Assembly: GCA_029257185.1 (NCBI GenBank)
Contig: JARICT010000100.1
Coordinates: forward strand, 21,187 to 85,186
DNA length: 64,000 nucleotides
Source of the DNA: Quadrisphaera sp.
Lineage (GTDB): Bacteria > Actinomycetota > Actinomycetes > Actinomycetales > Quadrisphaeraceae
Direction: 5' to 3'
Both the position numbers and the translations under genes were made by a program. Positions 20,345 through 28,686 of this stretch are shown here, piece after piece. The notes under the pieces were generated by a model. The model was not told where the DNA came from. It was given only the letters and a program-made list of their open reading frames with translations, and did no database searches. Each line of letters opens with the position of its first letter. Positions within the stretch are counted from its first letter, which is position 1.

Positions 20345-21816
20345 ACGGCCCCGTGCGCCGCCTCGGGATCGTCGTCGGCGCCCTCTTCTCGGTCCTGCTG
20401 CTGGCGGCGACCTACGTCCAGTTCGTCTCGGCGCCGGCGCTGCGGGCCGACGGGCGCAACTCCCGCACCTTCTACGAGCAGTTCGGGCGCGATCGCGGCC
20501 CCATCACCGTGGCCGGTGAGCCCGTCGCGCAGTCCGAGCCGGTGAAGGACCCGTACCAGTACCAGCGCTCGTACCCCGGCGGGCGGCTCTACGCCCACAC
20601 CACCGGGTACTACTCCGTGGTGGCCGGGGCCACCGGGCTGGAGTCCGCGGAGGACGCGCTGCTCTCGGGAACCTCCGACGAGCTGTTCTACCGGCGGCTG
20701 TCGGACCTCCTCACCGGCCGCAAGCCGTCGGGGGCCGTGGTGGAGACGACGCTCGACCCCGCCGTCCAGCGGGCGGCCGCCGACGCCCTGGGCGACCAGC
20801 GCGGCGCCGCGGTCGCCCTCGACCCCCGCACCGGGGACGTCCTCGCGATGGTCTCCACGCCGCAGTACGACCCCGGCCCCCTCGCCAGCCACGACACCGG
20901 CGCGGCCACCGCAGCGCGGCAACGCCTCCTCGACGACCCCTCCCGCCCCCTGGACAACCGGGCGATCGCCTCGCGCCAGTACCCCCCGGGCTCGGTGTTC
21001 AAGCTGGTGACCGCGGCCGCGGCGCTCGAGAACGGCTGGACGGCCTCGAGCCAGCTGGACGCCCCCGACGAGCTCACCCTGCCCCAGACCACCCAGCCCC
21101 TGCCGAACTCCGGGGGCGCCTCGTGCTCCCCCAGCGGCCGGCAGAGCCTGGCCGACGCCCTGCGCGTCTCGTGCAACACCGCCTTCGCGTCGCTGGGCCT
21201 CGAGCTCGGCGAGGACAAGCTCACCGCACAGGCCGACGCGTTCGGCTTCGGCACCGACCTGGAGATCCCCCTGACCGTCACACCGTCCACCGTGCCCACC
21301 GGCACGAACCCCCCGCAGCTCGCCCAGTCCGCCATCGGGCAGTTCGACGTGCGGGTCACCCCGATGCAGATCGCCATGGTCTCGGCCGGCATCGCCAACG
21401 GCGGCGTCGTCATGACGCCGCAGCTCATCGACTCGGTGCGCGGCGAGGACCTCGAGGTGCTGTCCTCGCCGCGCCCGCAGCGGCTGGGCCGGGCGGTCAG
21501 CGGCGACACCGCCGAGAGCCTCACGCAGATGATGGAGGGTGTCGTCGAGGACGGCACCGGCACCGCCGCCCAGATCTCCGGGGTGGCCGTCGCCGGCAAG
21601 AGCGGGACCGCCGAGCAGGCCGCCGACGACCCGCCGCACGCCTGGTTCACCGCGTTCGCGCCCGCCGACGACCCGAAGATCGTCGTCGCCGTCGTGGTGG
21701 AGGACGGCGGGAACAGCGCGAGCCAGGCGTCGGGGGGCCGCACCGCCGCACCGATCGCCCGACGCATGATCACCGCGCGCCTGGACGCGCTCGAGCAGCA
21801 GGAGGAGAGCTCATGA
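20341..21816 (+). CDS. pbpA: Class B penicillin-binding protein PbpA (transpeptidase)
   Basis: A 491-residue membrane-anchored transpeptidase. One N-terminal helix (LGIVVGALFSVLLLAATYVQF) is followed by a dimerisation module and the penicillin-binding domain. The active-site Ser is in PPGSVFKLVTA (SxxK), the second motif is SCNTAF (SxN) and the third is GKSGTAEQA (KSG). It cross-links the glycan made by the adjacent RodA. GTG at 20341 overlaps the rodA stop (GTGA). Its stop overlaps the pknA ATG. Confidence 0.93.
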   Translation: MNGPVRRLGIVVGALFSVLLLAATYVQFVSAPALRADGRNSRTFYEQFGRDRGPITVAGEPVAQSEPVKDPYQYQRSYPGGRLYAHTTGYYSVVAGATGLESAEDALLSGTSDELFYRRLSDLLTGRKPSGAVVETTLDPAVQRAAADALGDQRGAAVALDPRTGDVLAMVSTPQYDPGPLASHDTGAATAARQRLLDDPSRPLDNRAIASRQYPPGSVFKLVTAAAALENGWTASSQLDAPDELTLPQTTQPLPNSGGASCSPSGRQSLADALRVSCNTAFASLGLELGEDKLTAQADAFGFGTDLEIPLTVTPSTVPTGTNPPQLAQSAIGQFDVRVTPMQIAMVSAGIANGGVVMTPQLIDSVRGEDLEVLSSPRPQRLGRAVSGDTAESLTQMMEGVVEDGTGTAAQISGVAVAGKSGTAEQAADDPPHAWFTAFAPADDPKIVVAVVVEDGGNSASQASGGRTAAPIARRMITARLDALEQQEESS

Positions 21817-23285
21817 GGGGCCTGGGCCCGGACACCGTCCTCGGGGGCCGCTACCGGCTGACCTCCCTGGTCGCCGTGGGCGGCATGGGCGAGGTCTGGC
21901 GCACGCTGGACGACCTGCTGGACCGCGTCGTGGCCGTCAAGGTGCTCAAGCCCGAGTTCGCGGCCGACGCCGGGTTCCTGGACCGCTTCCGCACCGAGGC
22001 GCGCAACAGCGCCCGCCTGTCCCACCCGAACATCGCCACCCTCTACGACTACGGCGAGGACGACGACCGCGCCTACCTCGTCATGGAGCTGGTCCCCGGA
22101 GCGCCGCTCTCGGACCTGATCTCCCAGGACGGCCCGCTCGACGTCCCCGTGGCCGCGGCGATCACCGCGCAGACGGCGCGCGGCCTCGCGGCGGCGCACC
22201 GGGCCGGCCTGGTGCACCGCGACGTCAAGCCCGGGAACCTCCTGGTGACCCCCGAGGGCACGGTCAAGATCACCGACTTCGGCATCTCGCGAGCCACCTC
22301 GCAGTCCCCGGTGACCGCGACGGGCGAGGTGATGGGCACGGCGTCCTACCTGGCGCCCGAGCAGGCCATCGGCCGGCGCGACATCGGGCCGGCCACCGAC
22401 CTCTACGCCCTCGGCGTGGTGCTGCACGAGATGCTCAGCGGTGCCCGGCCCTTCGGGGGCGACAGCCAGGTGGCGATCGCCCTGGCCCAGGTCAACCAGG
22501 CGCCGCCGCCGCTGCCCGCCTCGGTCGGCGGAGGGGCTGACGCCCTCGTGGCCTCGCTGCTCGTCAAGGACCCCGAGAACCGACCCTCGGACGCCGCGGG
22601 CGTCGCCGCGGTGGCCGACCGCCTCGCGGCCGGTGACGACGCGGGGGCGCTGGCACGGCTGCGCGGGATCATCCCCGCCGCGGCCGGCGCGGCCACGGCT
22701 GCCTCGACCACGGTCATGCCGGCCGGGGAGGGCACCACCCGCGCCATGCCGGCAGCGGTCGGCGGCGGCGTCGACCCCACCGAGATGGTCGCCGCGCCGA
22801 TGACCGGCGCGACCGCGGCCCCGCTGCGGGGCGCCGGGGTGGGCGACCGTGACCCGGCGCCCGGGGGCGGCGGGCGCCCGCCGCGCCGGATGAGCACCCC
22901 GCTGATCGGTCTCATCGCGGTGCTCGCGATCGTCCTGCTCGCCGCGGTCGTCGGCATCTTCACCCGCCTCGGCGACGGCACGCCGACGCCCGAGCCGGAG
23001 GTCTCCGAGACCACGACCTCGGAGACGGCGCCGGAGAGCGAGACGCCGACTCCGGACGAGACGCCGACGACGCCCGCGCCGACGAGCGACGCGCCGAGCA
23101 CGCCTCCTCCGACGACCACCACGCCCGAGCGGACACCTGCGCCGGGCGGCGGCGAGACCCGCCCCACCCAGCCCGCACCGGAGACGACGGCGCCGCCGAG
23201 GACCACGGCGCCCCCCGCGGCGCCCGAGCCGCCCCCGGACGAGGGTGAGGCCCCCGGCGCGGGCGCCGACGGGGGCGACGGGTGA
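21813..23285 (+). CDS. pknA: Ser/Thr protein kinase PknA
   Basis: A 490-residue membrane kinase. The N-terminal catalytic domain (about 12-275) has the Gly-rich loop VAVGGMGEV, catalytic Lys in VVAVKVLK, HRDVKPGN loop, DFG (TDFGISR) and APE (YLAPEQA), so it is predicted active. After a linker of about 95 residues comes one transmembrane helix (LIGLIAVLAIVLLAAVVGIF, about 366-385) and an external Thr/Pro/Glu-rich tail with no PASTA repeats. It regulates division and wall enzymes with PknB. ATG 21813 follows GGAGGAG and overlaps the pbpA stop. Confidence 0.92.
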   Translation: MRGLGPDTVLGGRYRLTSLVAVGGMGEVWRTLDDLLDRVVAVKVLKPEFAADAGFLDRFRTEARNSARLSHPNIATLYDYGEDDDRAYLVMELVPGAPLSDLISQDGPLDVPVAAAITAQTARGLAAAHRAGLVHRDVKPGNLLVTPEGTVKITDFGISRATSQSPVTATGEVMGTASYLAPEQAIGRRDIGPATDLYALGVVLHEMLSGARPFGGDSQVAIALAQVNQAPPPLPASVGGGADALVASLLVKDPENRPSDAAGVAAVADRLAAGDDAGALARLRGIIPAAAGAATAASTTVMPAGEGTTRAMPAAVGGGVDPTEMVAAPMTGATAAPLRGAGVGDRDPAPGGGGRPPRRMSTPLIGLIAVLAIVLLAAVVGIFTRLGDGTPTPEPEVSETTTSETAPESETPTPDETPTTPAPTSDAPSTPPPTTTTPERTPAPGGGETRPTQPAPETTAPPRTTAPPAAPEPPPDEGEAPGAGADGGDG

Positions 23286-23427
23286 GCACCCCGCACCCCG
23301 CCGGCTGCTCGCTCCGAGCGTGCCGCGAGGGTGCACCGGGGCCCGCCGGTGACGGGTCGCGCCGTGCGCGGGGCTCCCGGGCGGCTACCGTCGGGGACGG
23401 ACCCAGCGACCTCGAGGACGGAACCAG

Positions 23428-25491
23428 GTGAATCCCGGCAACGATCTCCCGCGCATGCTGGGCGACCGCTACGAGGTCGGGGAGGTCCTCGGCCGCGGCG
23501 GCATGGCCGAGGTGCACCTGTGCCGCGACCACCGCCTCGAGCGGCTCGTCGCGGTGAAGATGCTGCGCAGCGACATGGCGCGCGACCCGGTGTTCCAGGC
23601 GAGGTTCCGCCGCGAGGCCCACTCGTCCGCTGCCCTGAACCACCCCAACGTCGTCGCCGTCTACGACACCGGCGAGGACTCCTTCACCGACGCCTCGGGC
23701 CACACGGCGCGCCTGCCCTACATCGTCATGGAGCACGTCGAGGGCCGAACCGTCAAGGACATCCTCGGCTCGGCGGCCGCCACCTCGAGCGGCGAGGCGG
23801 ACGACGAGGGCGGCGGGGCGCGCCGCGGCCGCGGCACGTCCCGCAGCACGTCCCCGACGGCCACCGCCGAGATCGGCGTGGGGCTCGGCACCGCTGAGGC
23901 TGCCGAGATCACCTCGGGTGTGCTCACGGCGCTGGACTACAGCCACCGCCAGGGGATCGTCCACCGCGACATCAAGCCCGCCAACGTCATGGTCACGCCC
24001 GACGGGGTGGTCAAGGTCATGGACTTCGGCATCGCCAGAGCGATGTCCGACGCCTCCGCGACGATGACGCAGACGTCCGCGGTGATCGGCACCGCCCAGT
24101 ACCTCTCCCCGGAGCAGGCTCGCGGGGAGAGCGTCGACCAGCGCACCGACCTGTACTCCACCGGCTGCCTGCTCTACGAGCTCCTCACCGGCAGACCTCC
24201 CTTCGTCGGCGACTCGCCGGTGTCGGTGGCTTACCAGCACGTGCGCGAGCAGCCCGACCCCCCGTCGACGTGGGACGCCACGATCAGCCCCGCGATGGAC
24301 CGCGTGGTGCTGCACGCCCTGGCCAAGGACCGTGACGACCGCTACGCCTCGGCCGGCGACTTCCGCCGCGACCTGCTGGCCGCCGCGGGGGGTCAGGACG
24401 TCGCGGCGCCGACGGTCGCCCAGTCGGCCGAGGCGACCCGCGTCATGAACGCCGGCGCCACCCGGGTGCTCGGTGCCGCGGGAGCTGCGGGAGCCGGCTA
24501 CGCCCTCGGCAGCGCCGACGGCGACAGCACCACCGCCTACCCCGCGGCGGAGGACCCGTCCGCCACCGGCTCCACCGCGTCGCACCGTCTCGACGAGGCC
24601 GGCGCCGCTCCGTCGGTGCCCCGCAAGCCGCGCAAGGGCCCGATCGTCGCCGTGGTCCTCGCCATCCTGCTCGCGCTCGGGCTGCTGGCGGCGGTCCTGG
24701 CCACCCTCTACCTCCCGCGGACGCCCGACGAGCCGGCCCCGGTCCCCGTGCCGTCGGTGGTCGGCCAGAGCGAGGGGGCTGCCCGGACGTCGTTGACGGA
24801 CGCAGGTCTCGTGGTGGCGGTCGACGAGGAGAGCGACGACACCGTCCCCGAGGGGGACGTCTCCGCGCAGGACCCCGAGGCCGGCGAGGAGGTGGCGGTC
24901 GACAGCACGGTGACCCTCACGGTCTCCACCGGCCCGGAGGACGTGAGCATCCCCGACGTGAGCGGCCGGAGCGAGAGCCAGGCCACGATCCTGCTGAACG
25001 AGGCCGGGCTGACCGTCGGGGACACCTCTCGGGAGTCCAGCGGCGAGGTCGACGCCGGGGAGGTGGTCCGGACCGACCCCGGCGAGGGCGAGGTGGTCCC
25101 GCCGGGCACCGAGGTCACGCTCGTCGTCTCGAGCGGGAACTCCGACGTGCCGGACGTCGTGGGGTCCACGCAGGTCGAGGCCGCCAACCGCCTCGGTGAG
25201 CAGGGCTTCAGGATCGACATCGTCGAGCAGCCCACCGAGGACGCCGAGCCCGGCACCGTCATCGGCCAGGATCCGCCCGGGGGCGCCCAGGCGACCCCCG
25301 GCGCGACCGTCACCGTCACCGTCGCGACCGCGCCACCGCCGCCCCCGCCGGAGCCGACCGCGACGCCGACCGACGGGTCCGAGGGGTCGTCGTCGCCCAG
25401 CAGCTCGAAGTCCTCGAGCGGGTCGAAGTCCTCCAGCAGCTCCAAGTCCTCCAGCAGCTCCAAGAAGCCGGGGCCCACGTCCGGCGGCTGA
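23428..25491 (+). CDS. pknB: Ser/Thr protein kinase PknB with PASTA repeats
   Basis: A 687-residue receptor kinase that senses muropeptides or lipid II. The kinase domain (about 12-330) has GRGGMAEV, the catalytic Lys in VAVKML, HRDIKPAN at about 179 and MDFGIAR. A low-complexity Gly/Ser/Arg/Thr stretch at about residues 116-150 interrupts it. One transmembrane helix (about 407-430) leads to three external PASTA domains, each opening with a VPSVVG- or IPDVSG-like motif. The tail of about 50 residues is almost only Ser and Lys in short tandem units. It starts at GTG 142 bp after pknA, so it may have its own promoter. Confidence 0.93.
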   Translation: MNPGNDLPRMLGDRYEVGEVLGRGGMAEVHLCRDHRLERLVAVKMLRSDMARDPVFQARFRREAHSSAALNHPNVVAVYDTGEDSFTDASGHTARLPYIVMEHVEGRTVKDILGSAAATSSGEADDEGGGARRGRGTSRSTSPTATAEIGVGLGTAEAAEITSGVLTALDYSHRQGIVHRDIKPANVMVTPDGVVKVMDFGIARAMSDASATMTQTSAVIGTAQYLSPEQARGESVDQRTDLYSTGCLLYELLTGRPPFVGDSPVSVAYQHVREQPDPPSTWDATISPAMDRVVLHALAKDRDDRYASAGDFRRDLLAAAGGQDVAAPTVAQSAEATRVMNAGATRVLGAAGAAGAGYALGSADGDSTTAYPAAEDPSATGSTASHRLDEAGAAPSVPRKPRKGPIVAVVLAILLALGLLAAVLATLYLPRTPDEPAPVPVPSVVGQSEGAARTSLTDAGLVVAVDEESDDTVPEGDVSAQDPEAGEEVAVDSTVTLTVSTGPEDVSIPDVSGRSESQATILLNEAGLTVGDTSRESSGEVDAGEVVRTDPGEGEVVPPGTEVTLVVSSGNSDVPDVVGSTQVEAANRLGEQGFRIDIVEQPTEDAEPGTVIGQDPPGGAQATPGATVTVTVATAPPPPPPEPTATPTDGSEGSSSPSSSKSSSGSKSSSSSKSSSSSKKPGPTSGG

Positions 25492-25500
25492 GCGCCCCGG

Positions 25501-26127
25501 TCAGCGGGAGAGCAGCGGGGCCATGCCCTCGGAGCGCGCCACCGCGCCGTCGTCGCCCGCCATCGCGAGCCAGTTCGCGAGCAGCCGGTGGCCACCCTGC
25601 GTGAGCACCGACTCGGGGTGGAACTGCACCCCGTGCAGCGGGAGCGTCCGGTGGCGCAGGCCCATCACCACGCCGCGCTCGGTGGCGGCGGTGACGGTGA
25701 GGTCGTCGGGCACGGTGCCGGCGACCACGGCCAGGGAGTGGTAGCGGGTGGCGGTGAACGGGGTGGGGAGGCCGTCCAGCACCCCGCCACCGCCGTGCTC
25801 CACCGCAGAGGTCTTGCCGTGGAGCAGCTCCTCGGCGTGCGTGACGGTGGCCCCGTAGACCTCGGCGAGCACCTGGTGGCCGAGGCACACCCCCAGCAGG
25901 GGCGTCGACGTCTGCGCGGCGCGGCGCACCAGGTCGGCGCTCACGCCGGCCTCCGCGGGCGTGCCGGGGCCCGGAGAGAGCAGCACGGCGTCCGCCTCGT
26001 CGGCCGCCTCGGCGCCGACCGCGTCGTTGCGCACCACGTGGCAGTCGGCCCCGAGCTGGGTGAGGTACCCGACGATCGTGTACACGAAGCTGTCGTAGTT
26101 GTCGACGACGAGGACCTTGAGGCTCAC
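25501..26127 (-). CDS. pabA: Glutamine amidotransferase (anthranilate/aminodeoxychorismate synthase component II)
   Basis: A 208-residue class I glutamine amidotransferase, the family's normal length. The catalytic Cys is in LLGVCLGHQ (about residue 81) and the His and Glu in VQFHPESVL. N-terminal VLVVDNYDSFVYTI is typical of TrpG/PabA. It supplies ammonia to a chorismate-using partner in folate or tryptophan synthesis; the large subunit is not nearby, so the choice between trpG and pabA is open. This gene sits beside pknB in many actinobacteria. GTG 26127 is the first start for the conserved N-terminus. Longer frames run into the repeat island. Confidence 0.88.
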   Translation of the reverse strand: MSLKVLVVDNYDSFVYTIVGYLTQLGADCHVVRNDAVGAEAADEADAVLLSPGPGTPAEAGVSADLVRRAAQTSTPLLGVCLGHQVLAEVYGATVTHAEELLHGKTSAVEHGGGGVLDGLPTPFTATRYHSLAVVAGTVPDDLTVTAATERGVVMGLRHRTLPLHGVQFHPESVLTQGGHRLLANWLAMAGDDGAVARSEGMAPLLSR

Positions 26128-26308
26128 ACCGCCATCGTCCCACCGGCGGGCGGTCGGCCGGCCCGGGCTCCTCGGTGGCCCCGCTCCGGCCGCAGGTCTT
26201 CGCCCGCACCAGCGCGCATCGCCAGGTCGCCCGCACCCTTTACCCCGGTCCCCTCCACCTGCGACGGCCGTGGCCACCCACCCTTGCCTCGGCCACGCAC
26301 CACGACCT
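26128..26308. other. Start of the repeat island; no gene seen
   Basis: Sequence between the amidotransferase start and the first GTGATCAT repeat. It is C-rich and AT-poor, and has no ORF with recognisable motifs. It must carry the amidotransferase promoter, but no clear -35/-10 pair was found. Confidence 0.5.
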
Positions 26309-26369
26309 CGGTGATCATGAAGCATCCGCCCCCGATCACGGTGATCATGGGGCATCCGCACCCCGATCA
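26309..26369 (+). repeat. Two direct copies of the palindromic-element left half (30 and 31 bp)
   Basis: CGGTGATCATGAAGCATCC and CGGTGATCATGGGGCATCC begin two adjacent units (26309-26338 and 26339-26369), each ending CCCGATCA. At the joins, GATCAC and GTGATC form near-perfect palindromes. The units match the left half of the complete element that follows at 26370. Confidence 0.8.
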
Positions 26370-26432
26370 CGGTGATCATGGGACATCCGCCCCTCTGCAC
26401 CATGAAAGAGGGCTGATCCTTCATGATCACCG
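26370..26432. repeat. 63-bp palindromic element, copy A
   Basis: Ends are the perfect 11-bp inverted repeat CGGTGATCATG and CATGATCACCG. Inside, CCCTCT and AGAGGG can form a second stem around GCACCATGAA. The same length, ends and right half (GGGCYGATCC) recur at 26761-26823. It resembles a REP- or MITE-like miniature palindromic repeat. Confidence 0.8.
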
Positions 26433-26516
26433 GGCTGGGGGCGGCTGGAGGGGCTGGGGGCGGCGGGCTGAGGGGACCGGGGACCTCGTGCGCCCGACAC
26501 GCCGCGCCACACCACA

Positions 26517-26682
26517 CCAAGCCCCCGCTCGCGCGACCAGGACCACACCAGATCCCCGCTCGCGCGACCAGACCCGCACCAAGCCCCCGCTCGCGCGACC
26601 AGGACCACACCAGATCCCCGCTCGTGCGACCAGACCCGCACCAAGCCCCCGCTCGCGCGACCAGGACCACACCGGGTCCCCG
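26517..26682. repeat. 31-bp tandem repeat array with 62-bp higher-order unit
   Basis: Five half-units of 31 bp and a partial sixth share the core CGCTCGCGCGACCAG. Odd units read CCAAGC...GGACCACA and even ones CCAGAT...GACCCGCA, so the true period is 62 bp (26517-26578, 26579-26640, then a partial copy). The 62-bp copies are identical except for one C/T change, which suggests recent duplication. A period of 31 shifts frame at each copy and explains open frames in every register here. Confidence 0.85.
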
Positions 26683-26760
26683 ATGGACGTGCCGGCCCAC
26701 CGACTCGTCCGCGCCCCCACCCCCGCCACGGTGACCATGAAGCTCTAGCCCACCCCTGAT

Positions 26761-26823
26761 CGGTGATCATGCAACTTCGGCCCCCTGACGCCACCAGAAA
26801 GGGCCGATCCGCCATGATCACCG
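26761..26823. repeat. 63-bp palindromic element, copy B
   Basis: Same 63-bp length and the same 11-bp terminal inverted repeats as the copy at 26370-26432, with 47 of 63 positions identical by my count. The internal stem is here GGCCC/GGGCC, so the stem is kept while its bases differ. A degenerate extra left end (CGGTGACCATGAAGC) lies at 26729-26743. Confidence 0.8.
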
Positions 26824-26840
26824 CGGTAGTTCCCCAGACC

Positions 26841-26996
26841 TCAACCCACGGTGCCGTCATTGGTGGGCAGGATGCCCGCGACAGCGGGGAACACCGCGGT
26901 GAAGAGCACGGCCACCAGCAGGAGCGCGAGGACCACCGCCGTCGTCACCCTCAGCCACAGGGGTCCGGGCAGCGCTCGCCACAGCCAGCCGTACAC
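26841..26996 (-). CDS. Small membrane protein downstream of sortase (51 aa)
   Basis: Starts VYGWLWRALPGPLWLRVTTA and continues with a strongly hydrophobic helix (about residues 20-42), ending LPTNDGTVG. The GTG start is preceded by GAGGCGGG within the sortase end, 7 bp after its stop, so it is the last gene of the DUF881-sortase operon. Small proteins with a YxWLWR start and an N-D-x-x-V-G end beside class E sortase genes are familiar from other actinobacteria. Function unknown; a role with the sortase is inference. Confidence 0.75.
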   Translation of the reverse strand: MYGWLWRALPGPLWLRVTTAVVLALLLVAVLFTAVFPAVAGILPTNDGTVG

Positions 26997-27003
26997 GCCC
27001 GCC

Positions 27004-27741
27004 TCAGCCCTGGGCCCGGGCCGGCGCCGCGGCAGGCTCCAGGGCCTGGGGGGCGCCCTGCTCGCGCGGGGTCTGCGCCACCAGGTCGGCGTGCACCACG
27101 TAGCGCAGCCGGGCGGAGAACCTCGGGTGGCACGCCGTCAGCGTCAGGGCCCCGGCGGTCGGGGCGTCGCCCGGCTCGCCGGGGACGGGCGCGATGACGT
27201 CGACGCGGTCCGGCGTCACGATCTCGTGGCCGCTCACGCGGTAGGAGAACCAGCCCTGCAGCGTCTCCACGACGACGGGGTCGCCGGCGACCAGCTCGTC
27301 GATCCGGGACAGCGGGGCCCCGTAGGTGGTGCGGTGCCCGGCCAGGGCGAGGTTCCCGATCTCCCCGGGCATCGCCGTCCCGTCGTAGCGCCCCAGCACC
27401 CCCCGGTCGAGGACGGACCCCCGGTCGGTCCCCTCCAGGGCCGCCACCGACCACCCCGGCCCGAAGCGGGGGACGTGGACGAGCCCGACGGCGTCCCCGC
27501 TCGGCGGAGCCTGCGTCCTCACGGGATCCCCACCGCCCGAGGTCGTCGCCCGCTCCGTCGCTCCCGCGAAGGCCCCGGCCGACGCGAAGCGGGCCTCGAC
27601 GGCGTCGGACGTCGCCGCGGACGCGGCACCGGCGGTGACGTCGGTCCACACGAGCTGCCACCCCAGGAAGAGGAGCACCAGCGTTCCGGCCGTCAGGAGC
27701 AGCTCGCCGAGCACCGAGCGGGGCGTGGCGCGGCGGTTCAC
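27004..27741 (-). CDS. Class E sortase
   Basis: A 245-residue membrane transpeptidase that anchors secreted proteins to the cell wall or joins pilins. An N-terminal transmembrane helix (LLLTAGTLVLLFLGWQLVW, about residues 14-32) is followed by a linker and the sortase barrel. The catalytic His is in LAGHRTTYG (about 140), the Cys in LTLTACHPRF (about 200) and the Arg in SARLRYVV. TxTACHP is the class E form. The GTG overlaps the DUF881 gene stop (GTGA). No sortase substrate with an LAXTG signal was seen in the window. Confidence 0.9.
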   Translation of the reverse strand: MNRRATPRSVLGELLLTAGTLVLLFLGWQLVWTDVTAGAASAATSDAVEARFASAGAFAGATERATTSGGGDPVRTQAPPSGDAVGLVHVPRFGPGWSVAALEGTDRGSVLDRGVLGRYDGTAMPGEIGNLALAGHRTTYGAPLSRIDELVAGDPVVVETLQGWFSYRVSGHEIVTPDRVDVIAPVPGEPGDAPTAGALTLTACHPRFSARLRYVVHADLVAQTPREQGAPQALEPAAAPARAQG

Positions 27742-28502
27742 GCGCCGGGGGCGCTGGCGTGGTCCAGCTCCAGCGGTCCCTCCCACGCCGGCACGGTCAG
27801 CGAGCTCTCCTCGGAGAGCTCCCACCCGAGCCCGAGGGCCTGGAACGCCCGGTAGTCCTGGACGCTGGCGTCGCCGTCCAGCGCAGCCGTCAGGGCCGCC
27901 GGGTCACCGACCGCCCGCACCTCGTAGGGCGGGGCGTAGAGCCGTCCCTGGAGGCGCAGCGTGCTGCCCACGCACCGCACCGCCGACGTCGCGATGAGGG
28001 GCTGGTCCATGAGGGACACCGCCGTGGCCCCGCCCGCCCACAGCGCGTTGACCACCGCCTGCAGGTCCTCCTGGTGCACGAGCAGGAGGTCGGGGTCGAC
28101 GTCGACGACGGTCCCGGGCGGCGCGTCGTCGAGCACCACCCTCACGCCCTGCCCGCTCGCGCCGGCGACGGCAGCGGCGGCGCCGAGGTCCTGGGCTCGC
28201 GCGGCCAGGGCGCGCGCGACGGGATCGCCGGCGTCGGACGAGAGGGCGTCGACCTGCTGGCGCAGGGCCTCGACGTCAGCGGTCCGCGCCTGCACGCGCC
28301 GCTCCTCCTGGGCCACCAGCGTCGGGAGGTCGGCAGCGTCGGCGCGGAGCTGCTCCCCGTCGGCGGCGCGCGCGGACGTGGCGAACAGGGCCCCGGCGAG
28401 GGCGAACGTCACGAGCGTGCCGATCGCCGCGGGGCCCCCGGCGCGCGGCGTCCGGGCCGGCGCCGACCTCGGGGCCGGCGAGACCGTTCCCGGCTCGTCC
28501 AC
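27738..28502 (-). CDS. DUF881 membrane-anchored protein
   Basis: A 254-residue protein with a cytoplasmic Pro/Ala leader, one membrane helix (AIGTLVTFALAGALFATSA), a coiled-coil stretch rich in Glu, Arg and Gln, and the DUF881 domain with DLLLVHQEDLQAVVNALWAG and VRCVGSTLRLQG. The domain is found in Bacillus YlxW/YlxX and in M. tuberculosis Rv0012, which has the same chromosomal place. GTG 28502 is chosen because AAGGGGG precedes it. Function unknown; conserved beside division genes (crgA divergent) and sortase. Confidence 0.82.
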   Translation of the reverse strand: MDEPGTVSPAPRSAPARTPRAGGPAAIGTLVTFALAGALFATSARAADGEQLRADAADLPTLVAQEERRVQARTADVEALRQQVDALSSDAGDPVARALAARAQDLGAAAAVAGASGQGVRVVLDDAPPGTVVDVDPDLLLVHQEDLQAVVNALWAGGATAVSLMDQPLIATSAVRCVGSTLRLQGRLYAPPYEVRAVGDPAALTAALDGDASVQDYRAFQALGLGWELSEESSLTVPAWEGPLELDHASAPGA

Positions 28503-28686
28503 GGGTCCGCCCCCTTCGCCTCGCGCTCCACCCGGCGGGACCTGCGCGCGCCGGCTGCGCGCGCCGCTGCAGCGGCCCCTCACCGCTACGCTAGGCGATG
28601 TCCGGACGGCCACGGCTCATCCAGCGGTCCGTGGCCCCGCGCCCCTGATGGGGGGCGCCGGTCGACACGCTCGCCCAGGAGGACCC

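Noticed and set aside
26309..26682. CRISPR-like array (repeat period about 30-31 bp)
   Set aside because: Units are contiguous without unique spacers, the period is the repeat itself, and there are no cas genes.
26345..26860. Open frames on both strands across the repeat island (up to 171 residues and longer extensions)
   Set aside because: A 31-bp period opens all three frames with the same peptide (ARAGAWCG-like). No motif or ribosome-binding site supports translation.
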